A stretch of DNA of 64,000 bases from Homarus americanus (GCF_018991925.1 NW_024725489.1:6644140-6708139), one strand, 5' to 3'; counted from the stretch's first letter, positions 1-12,562 are shown. Program-made: numbers and translations. Notes: generated by a model from the sequence alone, not told the origin.

Positions 1-387
1 TAATTATGCTGTTATTTAGTGAAATAAATACAATATTATATTAAAAAAAAAGATGGACCAGGTATAAATATAGCCACTGTACTGTATAATGTATGTATAC
101 TCAAAATACAATATTTTATACTCAATATTAACAGCAGACGTAATATGTATTTGCACTGTGTATTTTTGTATCGATACACGTATGTGTATATTCACCACAT
201 ATATATCACACCCACACCTCATCTGCTGTGTCAATGTTGTGTAGGGTCTGTATAAGTCTGTATTTGATTTATTTCTCTGTTCCTTTGTCTATAAATCTAT
301 TGGTTGGTTTGTCGAACCATCTATCTTTATGGTTGGTTGTCTTATTGATATCCAGCCATTTCCATAAAGGTAAGATACTGGTACTGA

Positions 388-390
<3 letters not shown>
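1..390. other. AT-rich sequence, no gene seen
   Basis: AT-rich, non-tandem sequence before the first microsatellite. Open frames are short and have no recognisable domain. I see no RNA gene or transposon end. Confidence 0.6.

Positions 391-470
<80 letters not shown>
391..470. repeat. (AT)n microsatellite
   Basis: About 40 uninterrupted AT dinucleotides. Flanking sequence is AT-rich and unique-looking. Confidence 0.97.
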
Positions 471-472
<2 letters not shown>

Positions 473-607
473 CTACACTTTATCTAGTTCAGATTGACTA
501 GAATTTTCGCTTCTGTCAGACCGTAATCATTTAATGACTTGCCTCATGTGATGCAAACTAATAAACATGGTGATACACAAACAAACACAGGTACACATAA
601 ATTAGTT

Positions 608-687
608 AGTACACATGTACACACACACATTTAACACATACACACACGTACACACACACACACACACACAGTACACACACACACACA

Positions 688-748
<61 letters not shown>

Positions 749-808
749 ACACACAACACACACACAACACATACACACACACACGTACATACACACACAC
801 ACACACAC
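608..808. repeat. (AC)n compound microsatellite
   Basis: AC repeat interrupted by GT and TA steps (acgtac, acatac). The longest pure stretch is about 693-747. Cys/Val-rich and Thr/His-rich frames over it are just the translated dinucleotide. Confidence 0.95.
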
Positions 809-952
809 AAATAAATAAGCATCTCATACAACCACTTAAAAATCATCAATGTTCTGTAGATAAATTAATGTTCACCCACTTTTTCCATTTTATACAGAAT
901 GTATGTACTAAAAGCTACATGTTCACCCTCCCCATCTGTATATATATATACA

Positions 953-953
<1 letters not shown>

Positions 954-1026
<73 letters not shown>
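954..1026. repeat. (AT)n microsatellite
   Basis: Pure alternating AT tract following a shorter TA run at 938-950. A short ATT-rich tract follows at about 1,122-1,140. Confidence 0.97.
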
Positions 1027-1029
<3 letters not shown>

Positions 1030-1216
1030 GTGTTTTCTACATTTTTATGGATATATATGTTGTATATTATTAGTAATGTCATTTTTACTATTGTTGTATA
1101 GTTATTATTATACCTACGATATTATTATTATTATTATTATAGGTAAACACGATCACAAAGAAAAATATAAAATAAAATATATTTGGAAAGAAATACACAT
1201 TTTATGTCACCTACCT

Positions 1217-1288
<72 letters not shown>
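1217..1288. repeat. (GA)n microsatellite
   Basis: GA repeat with one phase slip near 1,242 (gaggag), ending in a short A run. Confidence 0.97.
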
Positions 1289-1291
<3 letters not shown>

Positions 1292-1325
1292 AAAAATCAG
1301 AGTAGAATCTCACTAATAATTCCTA

Positions 1326-1640
1326 AAAGAACATAAGAACATAAGAAAATAAGAGTCTGCATAGGTCAGTTGGTCTGTGCATGGCAGCTCCTGTCGGAAG
1401 TTACTACCACTTATCATCCATGAATTCTATCCAGTCTCTTTGAGGAGGCTAGTGGGATAGGACCTAATGGGTTTGCTGCCTCACCTCTGTACCTGAGCCA
1501 GGTGACGAGGTTGAGCCTTAATTAGGGTATCCAAGACTACGCAATGTTGGTAGGGAGGGCTTAGGAGGATACACAAGGGATGGAGGGTCCAGATACCATA
1601 GCTATCGTACCGTAGATCTGGATAAGGTTTTCTGAGCCAA
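1326..1640 (+). mobile_element. Probable dispersed repeat (LINE/SINE fragment)
   Basis: The segment opens with an AAGAACATAAG tandem motif and continues with a GGCAGCTCCTGTC-like box. I associate this arrangement with dispersed repeats in decapod genomes, from memory and without a search. No intact frame is present. The 3' limit is uncertain. It could also be unique sequence with a chance resemblance. Confidence 0.35.
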
Positions 1641-1762
1641 CACGCCGAGAGTTATATGTGGTTGTGTGGGTTATTACAACTACGGCAACACGTGATGTAT
1701 TTTATGAAGCTGCACGAATAATATAAACTCGGGTTATGGTCTGGATGTGTCTCTGTGTTATG

Positions 1763-1925
1763 GGTGGTGGACCTGATGATGGTGGACCTGATGGTGGTGG
1801 ACCTGATGGTAGGACCTGATGAGACCTGATGGTAGACCTGATGGTGGTGGTGGACCTGATGGTGGTGGTGGACCATGGTGGTGGTGACCCGATGGTGGTG
1901 GACCTGATGGTGGTGGACCTGATGA
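1763..1925. repeat. 15-bp minisatellite
   Basis: About 11 copies of a 15-bp unit (GATGGTGGTGGACCT), several shortened by loss of a GGT step. The unit is a multiple of three, so the minus strand reads as a His/Pro/Gln-rich pentapeptide repeat. No start context or flanking exon supports coding. Confidence 0.92.
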
Positions 1926-2149
1926 GTGGAGACCGACAACTTCAGTCTGTCCCGCCAAAATAATTCCCAAAAACATTCATTTCCGTTCCTCTTATAATAA
2001 AAAAAAAAAATTCTCAACTTTATAAACAATATCTACTTAAACATTATCAACGTTGTCTTCAAAAGTATAAAACAACCACTAACTACCCCAACTTAGACTC
2101 AATAAGAAACAACCAGACTAACCTACAAACAGACATTACCACCACGCAG

Positions 2150-2151
<2 letters not shown>
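1926..2151. other. Inter-repeat sequence, nothing recognised
   Basis: AT-rich unique-looking sequence between the 15-bp array and a GA tract. No gene, RNA or transposon signature was found. Confidence 0.5.

Positions 2152-2212
<61 letters not shown>
2152..2212. repeat. (GA)n microsatellite
   Basis: Uninterrupted GA tract of about 30 units. Confidence 0.97.
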
Positions 2213-2214
<2 letters not shown>

Positions 2215-2457
2215 TTAAAACACGTCTTATCTTCACCCTGACGCCTCATAACACTGACATTTTTCACCCTTGTCTCTGTTAAATATATATCTCACCCCAT
2301 GAGTTAGTGTTCTATAGACTGTGTGGGCTTCTGGTGGCCACACGTAACCTCAAAATATATATATAAACAAAAGATTAGCGACATATTCAACAGGTATAGT
2401 CATTAGTTATTACAGGTAAGTTACAGTGAAGGTATTGAGGGGGTACAGTTCAGGACC

Positions 2458-2690
2458 ATGATGGCTTAACTACTTGAGTACAATGACTTAACTGCTTGAG
2501 TACGATGACTTAACCTTTTGAGTACGATAACTTGACTACGTTAATACGATGACTTAGCTACTTGAATACGATGACTTAACCTTTTGAGTACGATAACCGA
2601 CTACGCTAATACGATGACTTAGCTACTTGAATACGATGACTTAACCCTTTGAATACGATGACTTAACTACTTAAATACGATGACTTATTC
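2458..2690. repeat. 22-bp minisatellite with 66-bp higher-order unit
   Basis: About 10.5 copies of a 22-bp unit built on TACGATGACTTA plus a variable CTACTTGA part. A block of three variant units starting at 2,510 recurs at 2,576, so 66 bp has been duplicated as a trimer. It lies in otherwise unique sequence (2,213-2,457 shows nothing recognisable). Confidence 0.9.
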
Positions 2691-2774
2691 CTCAAAAAAG
2701 TATTCAAGGGTTAAAGTCATGGTAGTTAAAGAGGGTTGTTAACTGCAGACCATAACAACACCATCACCATTGGC

Positions 2775-3098
2775 TTCTCTACACCACTACAACACCTCTA
2801 TACCACTACAGCACCCCACACCACTACAGCACCACTACACCACCATCAGGCCCACTACACCACCATCGGGCCCACTACACCACCATCAGGCTCCACCACC
2901 ACCATCGGCTCCCCACACCACCATCAGGCCCCCACACCACACCATCAGGCCCCTACACCACCATCAGGCCTCTACACCACCATCGGGCCTCTACACCACC
3001 ATCACCACACAATAAGGGCTTCTCACACCACTGCAAACACCTGTGCACCACTACAGCACCACTACAGCACCTCTGCACCACTACAGCACCTCCACTAA
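2775..3098. repeat. CACCACCATCAGGCC-type minisatellite
   Basis: Imperfect units of about 18-24 bp built from CACCACTACA and CACCATCAGGCC blocks. The left and right ends use the CACTACAGCACC variant and the middle uses CATCAGGCC. His/Pro/Thr-rich frames are low complexity. Confidence 0.88.
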
Positions 3099-3245
3099 CA
3101 CGTCTCCTCGCAAAGGATGAAACATGACCTCACTTCTCGATATAAAAGAAACATTTTTTTATTATTATCTTTATATATATTTTATTCAGTTGGAATATGA
3201 AAATGGAAAAAAAGTGAGAGTGGGTCCCAGAGGCGTGACGACCTG

Positions 3246-3249
<4 letters not shown>

Positions 3250-3317
<68 letters not shown>
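3250..3317. repeat. (GA)n microsatellite
   Basis: Pure GA tract, about 34 units. Confidence 0.97.
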
Positions 3318-3318
<1 letters not shown>

Positions 3319-3369
3319 GCACACATCTTGAGGAGCAATGGGGAATGGACTCAACCTTCAAAAAAAAGT

Positions 3370-3560
3370 GGATCTCGACCCAACAGCCTGATTACCAACC
3401 TTTATATATCGACCTCATTCACCCTCAAGTAATCAACCTCGACCAACCACGTCCTTCAAAATATCGACCTCGACCTTGACAAATTAACCTCGTCCTAGAG
3501 ATGATTAACCTTAATCTTGAGTAATCTACCTCGACCCTCAGCAATCAACCCTCCCGCCCC
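3370..3560. repeat. Old degenerate minisatellite (AATCAACCTCGACC-like)
   Basis: The motif AACCTCGACC and variants recurs about eight times at irregular 20-30 bp spacing (e.g. near 3,438, 3,472, 3,490 and 3,528). It looks like an ancient array drifting toward unique sequence. Confidence 0.6.
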
Positions 3561-3698
3561 TCCCCTGCCCTCGACCCGGCCAATTGAGGTGAGTGAATTA
3601 GCATCGAGGGTGAGGTGAAGTGGGACTCGTCAAAGGCGCGTGGAGAGTGAGCGACGGCAACCATTATCACTTAGTAGTGTATTAGTGACCAACCCTCG

Positions 3699-3701
<3 letters not shown>

Positions 3702-3762
<61 letters not shown>

Positions 3763-3780
3763 CAGATAGGCACAGACAGT

Positions 3781-3817
<37 letters not shown>

Positions 3818-3853
3818 ATGAATTACTGGATTCTGTATTTTGTCTATATTTTA

Positions 3854-3892
<39 letters not shown>
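3702..3892. repeat. Compound microsatellite: (GA)n, (GATA)n, (CTGT)n
   Basis: Three pure tracts lie close together: GA at 3,702-3,760, GATA at 3,781-3,817 and CTGT at 3,854-3,892, with short unique spacers. Confidence 0.95.
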
Positions 3893-3893
<1 letters not shown>

Positions 3894-3944
3894 ATATCAC
3901 CAATTTGGTTAATTTTATAATCTTATAATTATTAATTTTTTTCT

Positions 3945-4260
3945 CTTAACCGAACATTTTGTGTTCGTAAAAATTATGTAACACTGAACGGATAAAATGA
4001 TGAACAAATTATTGGACACAATGAACCAAATATTGGACCAATTAGAATATATTATTGGACAAAAATAAACGAAAAAGAAAAGAAAAATATATACATATGT
4101 AAATGGCTGGACAAAACAACGGACAAAATATCGCAAAAAAATCATAGAAAAATTAACAGACAAAACAACGGCTATATCATCGGACAAAATGGTGGACAAA
4201 ATAGCTAAAAAAAAAAAAAACACTCGGACAAAATGTTGGACAAAACTTTGGACAGAATAA
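3945..4260. repeat. Degenerate GGACAAAAT minisatellite
   Basis: GGACAAAA or GGACAAAAT recurs more than ten times at 12-25 bp spacing, with interruptions, including a poly-A run near 4,207. The 102-codon minus-strand frame over it is low complexity and matches no family I know. Confidence 0.7.
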
Positions 4261-4373
4261 CCGAGGGGGAGAGAGATAATGTTATTTAGCAGTCACTTAA
4301 ACTTTTATCTGTGAGCTGCAACTTATAATTTACCCAGTTTAAAGTCAAGAAAAAGTAGGTGTGTCGCGCTGTT

Positions 4374-4497
<124 letters not shown>

Positions 4498-4558
4498 AAT
4501 GAATTTACTTATTAAAGGTGAAAATGTCTTTGTGTATTAGTTATTGCAACAGACAATA

Positions 4559-4610
4559 GACAGACAGACAGATGGATAGAGTCAGGATCTCTGTCTGTCT
4601 GTCTGTATGA
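4559..4610. repeat. Inverted CAGA/CTGT tetranucleotide tracts
   Basis: A (CAGA)n run is followed after about 25 bp by a complementary (CTGT)n run, so the two arms can pair into a hairpin. The assembly gap begins 67 bp downstream. Confidence 0.8.
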
Positions 4611-4676
4611 TATTCAAATATGTCTGTATCTTTGTCCGTATAATATATATATATATGTGTGTATGAGCGCGTGTAT

Positions 4677-4776
4677 NNNNNNNNNNNNNNNNNNNNNNNN
4701 NNNNNNNNNNNNNNNNNNNNNNNNNNNNNNNNNNNNNNNNNNNNNNNNNNNNNNNNNNNNNNNNNNNNNNNNNNNN
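4677..4776. other. Assembly gap (100 N)
   Basis: Exactly 100 N, the usual placeholder for a gap of unknown size. Left flank is TG/CG-rich microsatellite sequence, so the missing DNA may also be repetitive. Confidence 0.98.
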
Positions 4777-5375
4777 CTGCTTACAAAACCGAGAGCCTTC
4801 AGGCAGGTCTTATCTCATGAGTGGTGTGTGTGTGTGTGTGTCATCAACACGAGTGTGCATTCGATTAATATCTTGGATCCTGGTAGCCTATCGTGTTGTT
4901 GTTGTTGTGTGTGTTGCCTCTCATGATTCTATGGCATAAGTTGATTGTTCTCGGTTTCAACAATTTTCGACTCATTTTCTTGCCATGGGTCGAGAGGTTT
5001 GTGATCATTATCTTGAATAAGGGTCGATGGTTCATTATGTTGGTGATTCATTCTGTGGTTTTTAGACTAATGTCATGTAGATACTGTATGACTGTGTGGT
5101 GTGAGAATTTATTAAAGACTTTCATAACAAGAAGAACACAGAGGAGTGAATATACTGATGATGTAATTATGTAATAGTGAGACTGGAAACGGCAAGAAGG
5201 TAGAGAGATCTATTACATAAAAGAGAAGGGGAGCGAGGCAAGTAGAATGATGGAGAAGGAACTAAGAGGCGAGGAGGGCGGTGTGATAAAGAACAATGTG
5301 TGTTATGACTGCAATTGAAATGACGGAGGAGGGATGATAGACTGAACATTGGCTCACTTAACATGGGAATAGGTG
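4777..5375. other. Unique-looking sequence, no gene recognised
   Basis: A 93-codon frame at 4,893-5,174 (plus) and a 65-codon frame at 5,167-5,364 (minus) have no domain, signal or splice context I can support. A short GT run lies near 4,823-4,840. Confidence 0.5.
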
Positions 5376-5434
5376 GTAGGAGAGAGAGAGAGAGAGAGGG
5401 AGAGAGAGGAGAGAGAGGAGAGAGAGAGAGAGGA
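5376..5434. repeat. Imperfect (GA)n tract
   Basis: GA repeat with several GGAGAG interruptions. The following 5,435-5,819 is unique-looking with nothing recognised. Confidence 0.9.
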
Positions 5435-5819
5435 TCGTCTGATGGGGAGAGGAGATAAGAAAGAATCGAGGGGCATTTGTTTGTTGACGTCCAAAGAGCT
5501 ATTGATTTACTGTCTTATAATATAAGGACTTGAGGATGAGATGCCAAATTATTTTAAATGTCTGGTGAGAATCTGTACAGAGAGTGGTTCATAGCGAACC
5601 TAATGTCGAATTCTGGATTTTGGTATATATATTTTTATTCCATTTGCGGGTTGGATGTTATATAGCTAATATAGTAAGACGAATTATTATAGGGAATGGA
5701 AGCTATTGAAGTGTTATTGGAGAGAAATTTGAATGTTAGAAATGATCTTGTTTTAAGAATTTTAAGAGAGTTTTGTGTGGTTGGTTGTGGTGAAGACTGG
5801 TTACTTGTGCTGTAGACCT

Positions 5820-6115
5820 GTATGAAACAGCTGTATTATTTTACGAGCTGTGTTAAAGGCAGCTGTATTATTTAAGGAGCTGTAAGAAGGCAGCTGTAGT
5901 ATTTAAGGAGCTGTGTTAAAGGCAGCGCTGTAGTATCAAGGAGCTGTGTTAAAGGCAGTTGTAGATGGCGAGTTCCGTTAAAGGCAGCTGTATTATTTAT
6001 GAGCTGTATTTAACGAGCTCTGTTAAAGGTATTATAGTATTTAAGGAGTCTACAAAGTAGCCAATATTTAAGGAGCCTCCAGCAAAGGCAGCTGTAGTAT
6101 TCAAGGAACTGCCGA
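5820..6115. repeat. 32-bp minisatellite
   Basis: About nine imperfect copies of a unit containing GGCAGCTGTATTATTTAAGG followed by AGCTGTGTTAAA. Copies vary in length, and some have lost the central TATTATTT block. Confidence 0.88.
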
Positions 6116-6184
6116 AGGACTTCAGGAGAAAGCAGGGGAGTACCAGAGTGATAATAGAATCAATCTTAACAGGTTGGTATCAGC

Positions 6185-6444
<260 letters not shown>

Positions 6445-6612
6445 TAATACTAGTTAACGGTTTATTGAAAAAATTCTGTAGCCCCAAGGCTGAAAATATA
6501 CATTGGACATAAAATGACTTATTACATACATTGGTTTAACAAAAAGCCTTCTTATTAGAGAAAGGTAAATATACAGAACATACAGATTAATGTAGGTGTT
6601 GAACAGCAAACT

Positions 6613-7415
6613 GTAGTGTAGTAACTCCCTCCTGTATGTGTTAGGAGGAACTCACGTGGTGGTAGTTCTCCCCAGATGTTGCTACAGAGGGCTCCGGCGT
6701 GGTGTAGTACCTCGCAGATGGTGTGTTAAGTGAGGGGCTCCTTACGTGGTGTAGTAATTTCACAGATGGAAAGCAGGAGGGCCTCACGGTGCACTCTCAC
6801 AGATGGTAAGCAGGAGGGACCTCACGGTGTAGTAATTCCCCTGGGCAGATGTGCTATGAGGGACTCACGTGGTGTAATTCTCACAGATGGTAAGCAGGAG
6901 GCCTCTACGTGGTGTGTGCACCCCACATGATGGTGATGAGGACTGACGTGGTGTAGTAACCTCTACAGGTGGTGTTATGAGGGACCACGGTGTAGTACTT
7001 ACTCACAGATGGTGTTATGAGGGGCCTTACGGTGTGGTAACTCCCCACAGATGGTGTTACAGGCACTGGTGTAGTAATTCCCTCAGCAGATGTGCTATGA
7101 GGGGACCTCTGGCATGTGTGTAGCACTACTCTCTCACAGATGGTAAGAGGCCTGACGTGGTGGCACTCTCACAGATGGTGTTATGAGGGACATGTGGTGT
7201 AGTAATTCCCCACAGAGATGATGTTATGAGGACATGTGTGTAGTAATTTCTACAGGGCAGGAGGACATGTGGTAGTAATTCCTCACAGTTGGTGTTATGA
7301 GGGACATGTGGTGTGTACCTCACAGGTGGTGTGTATGAGGGACATGTGGTGGTAATTCCCTCCAGATGGTGTTATGAGGGACATGTGGTAGTAATTCTCA
7401 CAGATGGTGTTATAT
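6613..7415. repeat. 42-bp minisatellite array
   Basis: Roughly 19-20 copies of a unit built from CTCACAGATGGTGTTATGAG, then GGACATGTGGTGTAGTAATT and a short C-rich link. Copies differ by many small deletions, and left units are more divergent. Preceding 6,444-6,612 is unique-looking. Confidence 0.92.
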
Positions 7416-7728
7416 GAGTGAGGTTTGGTCTTAGGCCTTCTATTGTAGGACTGATTAAGCATCGGTGATTGTTGGGTCTCGGCGGGTGCCATCACTGGGT
7501 ACCTGGGACCTCAATGTGTGAAGGTTAACTTGGGTATGACTGTTACTGTTGAGTTGTTCTCATTGATTTACACTGTTCACCACTGTTCACCCTGCTTAAC
7601 ACTGGTTTTGGTTCTTTTCTAAATGAAATTGTAACTTCGGAACTTGTTGATATTCCGTAGGGAGGAGGGTTCAGGAGGGGTTGGTATGGGCTTTTAATGT
7701 CTTTGGACTCCTTTGTTGGTAAGGATCT

Positions 7729-7775
<47 letters not shown>

Positions 7776-8076
7776 TGCTGCTGGTAGATGGATAGATCAT
7801 TAATATGCAGGAACAAGGCGGTAGGGACAAAAGTGAGTCCGACTTGATCTCGGATGGAAGATTTTCAACAATATGCTGCCACTTCATCTAAGGGAGGGAG
7901 GCAGGGGTTTACAGAGATGAAGTGTGTTATGTGACGGTGTCCCTCACTCGGCAGACAGTGGCACTATTATAGAAAGCCTCTATATTGACGTATTTCTACC
8001 TACAAGTTGACAGGACTTTAAAATACTTGTACAATAAACTCTGTCTCAATAACAGACTTTTTCAGTAAAATATCGG
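7416..8076. other. Unique-looking spacer with (GT)n at 7,730-7,773
   Basis: Between two arrays. One 44-bp GT microsatellite is present. I see no gene. The 114-codon minus-strand frame at 7,543-7,887 runs through the microsatellite and has no recognisable domain. Confidence 0.5.
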
Positions 8077-10720
8077 ATACCTGGCTGTTCTGCTGCACCT
8101 CCACCCTCCCTCTTGTACTGTACTTGCTGTTCTTCTGCACCGCCACCCTCCCTCTCTCTGTACTTTGCACCTGGCTGTTCTGCTGCACCGCCACCCTCCC
8201 TCTCTTTGTACTGTACATGGCTGTTCTGCCAACTGCCACCTTCCCCTCTCTTGTATCTGTACATGGCTGTTCTTGCACCTCCACCCTCCCTCTTGTACTG
8301 TGCCTGGCTGTTCTGCTGCACTGCCACCCTCCCTCTTTGTAATTGTACCTGGCTGTCTGCTGCACTGCCACCTCCCTCTCTTTGTCTGTGCCTGGCTGTT
8401 CTGCTCTGCCACCCTCTCCCTCTCTTGTACTGTCCTGGCTGTTCTGCTGCACCGCTACCTCTCCCTCTTTGTGCTGTACCTGCTGTTCTGCTGCACCGCC
8501 ACCTCTTATGGATTGGTACCTGGCTGTTCTGCTGCACTGCCACCTCCTCTGTTTGTACTGTACCTGTTGTTCTTGGCTGCACCCACCCTCCCTCTTGTAA
8601 TTGTACTATTGTTCTGCTGTAATCACTATTTTTGTACTGTACCTTGTTGTTCTGATGCACCGCACCTCCTCTCTGTACTGGTACCTGGCTGTTCTGCTGC
8701 ACCGCCACCCTCCCTCTTGTACTGTACCTGGCTGTTCTGCTGCACTGCCACCCTCCTTTGTACTGTACCTGGCTGTTCTGCTGCACCTCCACCTCCCTCT
8801 CTTTGTAATTGTACCTGGCTGTTCTGCTGCACCTCGTTCCTCCCCTTGTACTGTACCTGTTCTGCTGCACTCCACCTCCTCTTGTAATTGCCTGGCTGTT
8901 TCTGGAATCGCCCACTCTTGTACTGTGCCTGGCTGTTTTGCTGCAATCGCCACCTCTTCCTCTCTTTGTATTGTATCTTGTTTGCTGCTGCCACCCTCCC
9001 TTGTAATTGTACCTGGCTGTTTTGCTGCACCGCCACCTCTTGTACTGTGCCTGGCTGTTTGTCTGACCGCCAATTCTCCTCTCTTGTAATTGTACCTGGC
9101 TGTTCTGCTGCACCGCCACCTCTTTGTACTGTACTTTGTTCTGCTGCACTGCCACCTCCTCTTGTACTGTACCTGGCTGTTCTGCTTGATCCACCCTCCC
9201 TCTTTGTGACTGGCCTGGCTGTTCTGCTGCACCGCATCTCTCTTGTGCTGTACCTGGTGTTCTGCTGCACCGCCACCCTCCCTCTTTGTACTGTACCTGG
9301 CTGTTCTGCTGCACTGCCACCTCCTACTGTACCTGGCTGGTTCTTGCTGCCTGCCACCTTCCCTCTTTTACTGTACCTGGCTGTCTTGGCTGCACTGCTG
9401 TTCTCCTCTCTTGTAATTTGCCTGTTGTTCTGCTGCACTGCCACTCCTCCCCTCTTGTATGTACCTTGGCTGTTCTGCTGCACTGCCACCCTCCCTCTCT
9501 TGATTGTACCTGGCTGTTCTGCTGCACCACCCTCCTCTTTTGTACTGTACCTGGCTGTTCTGCTGCACTGCCATCTCTGTACTGTACCTGGCTGTTCTGC
9601 TGCACTGCCACCTCTCCTTGTACTGTACCTGCTGTTCTGCTGTGACCGCCACCCTCCCTCTCTTGTACTGTACCTGGCTGTTCTGCTGTACCGCCACCTC
9701 CCTCTTGTACTGTACCTGGCTGTTCTGCTGCACTGCCACCTCTTAGACTGTACCTGGCTGTTCTGCTGCACTGCCACCTCCCTCTTGTATCACCTGGCTG
9801 TTCTGCTGCACCGCCACTCCTCTCTTTTACTGTAATTGGTTGTTCTGCTGCACCGCCATCTCTTTGTACTGTACCTGGCTGTTCTGCTGCACCGCCACCT
9901 CTTTTGACTTTACCTGGCTGTTCTGCTGCACCTCCATCTTCTCCCCCTCTTTGGGTATTGTGCCTGGCGTTCTGCTGCAGTCACACCTTCCCTCTCTGTA
10001 CTGTGCCTGGCTGTTCTGCTGCACCGCCAATCTCCCTCTTGACTGTACCTGGCTGTTCTGCTGCACCGCCAATTCTCCCTAGGTGTCAACTGGCTGTTTG
10101 CTGCCGATCTCCCTTTGTACTGTACCTGGCTGTTTTTTTTTGGTTTTTTGTTTGCGCAATCACAATCCTTTGTACCTGGCTGTTCTGCACCGCCACCTCT
10201 TTGTATTGTACCTGGCTGTTCTGCTGCACCGCCACCTCCTCTTGTAATTGTACCTGGCTGTTTGGCTGCTGCCACCCTCCTCTTGTACTGTGCCTGGCTG
10301 TTTGCTGCACTGCCACCTTTGGTTGTTTTGTTTCTCCTCTCTTTTAGACTTGTACCTGGCTGTTCTGCTGCACGCCACCTCCCCTCTGTACTGTACTACG
10401 CTTGCTGCACTGCCACCTCTCTTGTATTGTACCTGGCTGTTCTGCTGCAATCACACCTCCCTTATGCTGTACCTGGCTGTTCTGCTGCACTGCCACCCTC
10501 CCTCTTTGTACTGTACTGGCTGTTCTGCTGCACCGCCACCCTCCTCTTGTACTGTTGTGTGTACCTGGCTGTTCTGCTGCACTGCCACCTCCTCTCTGTA
10601 CTTTGCACCTGGCTGTTCTGCTGCACTCACCTTCTCCTCTTGTACTGTACCTGGTTGGTTCTGCTGCACCGCCACCTCCCCTCTTTGTACTGTACCTGGC
10701 TGTTCTGCTGTACACCTCCA
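8077..10720. repeat. 43-bp satellite array, about 60 copies
   Basis: Each unit contains CTGTACCTGGCTGTTCTGCT, then GCACCGCCACC and a CCTCCCTCTTGTA tail. Copies vary mainly by 1-5 base losses and by CTGTA/ATTGTA variants. The consensus has no stop triplet on either strand, so frames of up to about 424 codons appear on both strands by default. An aberrant T-rich insertion (poly-T, TTGTTTGCGC) sits at about 10,130-10,160. Confidence 0.95.
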
Positions 10721-10867
10721 ATCTTCAAAACGTCATCATCTTAGATCACTTGACTTAAAAGGAGTTGGAAGTGATTGGGGAGTAGAGTAAATAGTGGATA
10801 AAATAGGAGGTCTTGAGGGGAGGGAAAATATACAGTGTCTTGGAAGAATTTGAATATATATATTTTT

Positions 10868-11345
10868 TTTCTCGCCCTCCTCCTCCTCTCCTCCTCCTCG
10901 GCCCTCCTCCTCCTGCCCTCCTCCTCCTCGCCTCCTCCTCCCGCCCTCCTCGCCTCCTCCTCCCGCCCCACCACCTCTCTCTCCCTCCTCCTTACCTTGT
11001 CGTTCAGAAATGGAAAGAAATTGTCATATTTTGTAGAGGAGAGAATACTGATGAGGCTGACCTGGTGAGGAATTCTATGTGTTATATTTCTTTTATATCT
11101 ATTTATCTCATCTCTTTCTCCTCCTCCTTCCTCCTCCTCCTCCTCCTCCCCCACGTCTCCGTCATACTGCAGCAGTTATTTAATCCAGTTTGAGATGATA
11201 TGAGGCTTACCAGCATCCTCCTCCTCCTCCCTCCCTCTCCTCCTCACCCTCCCTCCTCCTCCTCCCTCCTCTCCCACCTCCCCCTCCCACCTCCCCCACC
11301 CCTCCTCCTCACTCCCTCCTCACCCTACCTCCTCCTTCCCCTCCC
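10868..11345. repeat. CTC-rich polypyrimidine tracts
   Basis: Two CTCCTC-rich stretches (about 10,868-11,000 and 11,112-11,345) are separated by unique-looking sequence. Plus strand is pyrimidine, minus strand is GAG-rich purine. Ser/Pro/Leu-rich frames are low complexity. Confidence 0.88.
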
Positions 11346-11349
11346 TCCC

Positions 11350-11660
11350 GTGTCTATTACCACCCATCATCACTACACCCATCACCACCACCCGTGCTCC
11401 ATTACCTCCCATCACACCACCATCATCACTACACCCATCACCACCACCCGTGTCTACACACCCATCACAACCACCCATCATCACTAACCCATCACTACCA
11501 CCCGTGTCTATTACCACCCATCACAACCACCCATCATCACTAGCTAACCCATCACCACCACCCGTGCCCATACCACCCATCACCCATCATTACAACCACC
11601 CATCACCCATCATTACAATCACCCATCACCCACCTCCACCCATCACCACCCCCACCTCTA
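11350..11660. repeat. CCCATCACCACCAC minisatellite
   Basis: Irregular units made of CACCCATCA, CCACCACCCGTG and TCTATTACCACC blocks. Units lengthen and shorten by CAC/ATC steps. Followed by about 95 bp of unique-looking sequence. Confidence 0.88.
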
Positions 11661-11755
11661 GGCATCAGCCAAGCTCGCTAAGCTAAAGGTTTCCCGTCAA
11701 GCGAGCCAGAGGCTTCAGCGAGGCTTCAACCCTAGCAAGAGAAGCCTTCAGTGGG

Positions 11756-12070
11756 GTGCCAATCACTCTCACCTCCACACTCTCACCCTCTCCCTCTACT
11801 CAATCTCCCTCTACTCTCACTCTCCCTCAACCTCCTCTCCCTCCTCTCACCAAAGTCCCACCACTCTCTCCACCACTCTCACCCTCTTCTCTCTACTCAT
11901 TCTCCCTCTGCTCTCACTCTCAACTCTCACTCTCCCTCCATCTCACCAAAGTCTCTACTTTCACTCTCCACCACTTTCACCCTCTCCCTCCACTCTCATT
12001 CTTTCCTCTACTCTTACCTCCCCTCTACTCTCACTTTCTCCACCTCTCCCACTCACCCTCTCTCCAGTAA
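11756..12070. repeat. CTCTCACCCTCTCC-rich pyrimidine repeat
   Basis: Imperfect tandem of CACTCTCACCCTCTCC and CTCTACTCTCA blocks. Ser/Leu/Pro-rich frames in all three plus-strand registers follow from composition. Confidence 0.85.
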
Positions 12071-12189
12071 AGCTGCCACCTCCCCAGGTGAGAGAGAGGC
12101 CCTCACTATAATGATCTTCCGCCTGTATCAGATGGAAATGTGAAACTCAAAATGTAAATCATTTGGTAAACTAGTATTGTGGTGTGTGA

Positions 12190-12350
12190 TGGAGGGAAGG
12201 AGGAGGGGGATGGAGGAGGGGGAGGAGGGAGGGAAGTCTGAGAGATACGGAAAAGGAGTTGAAGGAGAGAAAGATGGGATGAAAGAAAGAAAGTAGAAAG
12301 GGGAGGGAGGGGGAGAGCAGGAGGAAAGACATTTCTGTTTTCCTTGGTAC
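12190..12350. repeat. GGAGG/GAAAG purine tract
   Basis: Purine-rich on the plus strand (GGAGGGGGAGG and GAAAGAAAG blocks), the reverse of the pyrimidine tracts just upstream. Confidence 0.75.
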
Positions 12351-12562
12351 ACTATGAGAGTCATCTTTAATAGGTGAGTGTTTATGAATGAATAATTAAA
12401 ATGAATAATTTATAGATATTTTATAGAGAGAGAAGAGAGAGAGAAGAGAGAGAGAGGGCATATGTGTGTATATTTCTGTTAATTACTGTTAAACAAATTT
12501 ATTTACAAAGCCTGGGTACAGTTTGTCTATTCTGAGTAATTCAGTCAGGCCTTGACACTGAG

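Noticed and set aside
1652..2029. 125-codon His/Val-rich minus-strand frame
   Set aside because: Produced by the 15-bp GGTGGACCTGATGGT minisatellite and its AT-rich flank.
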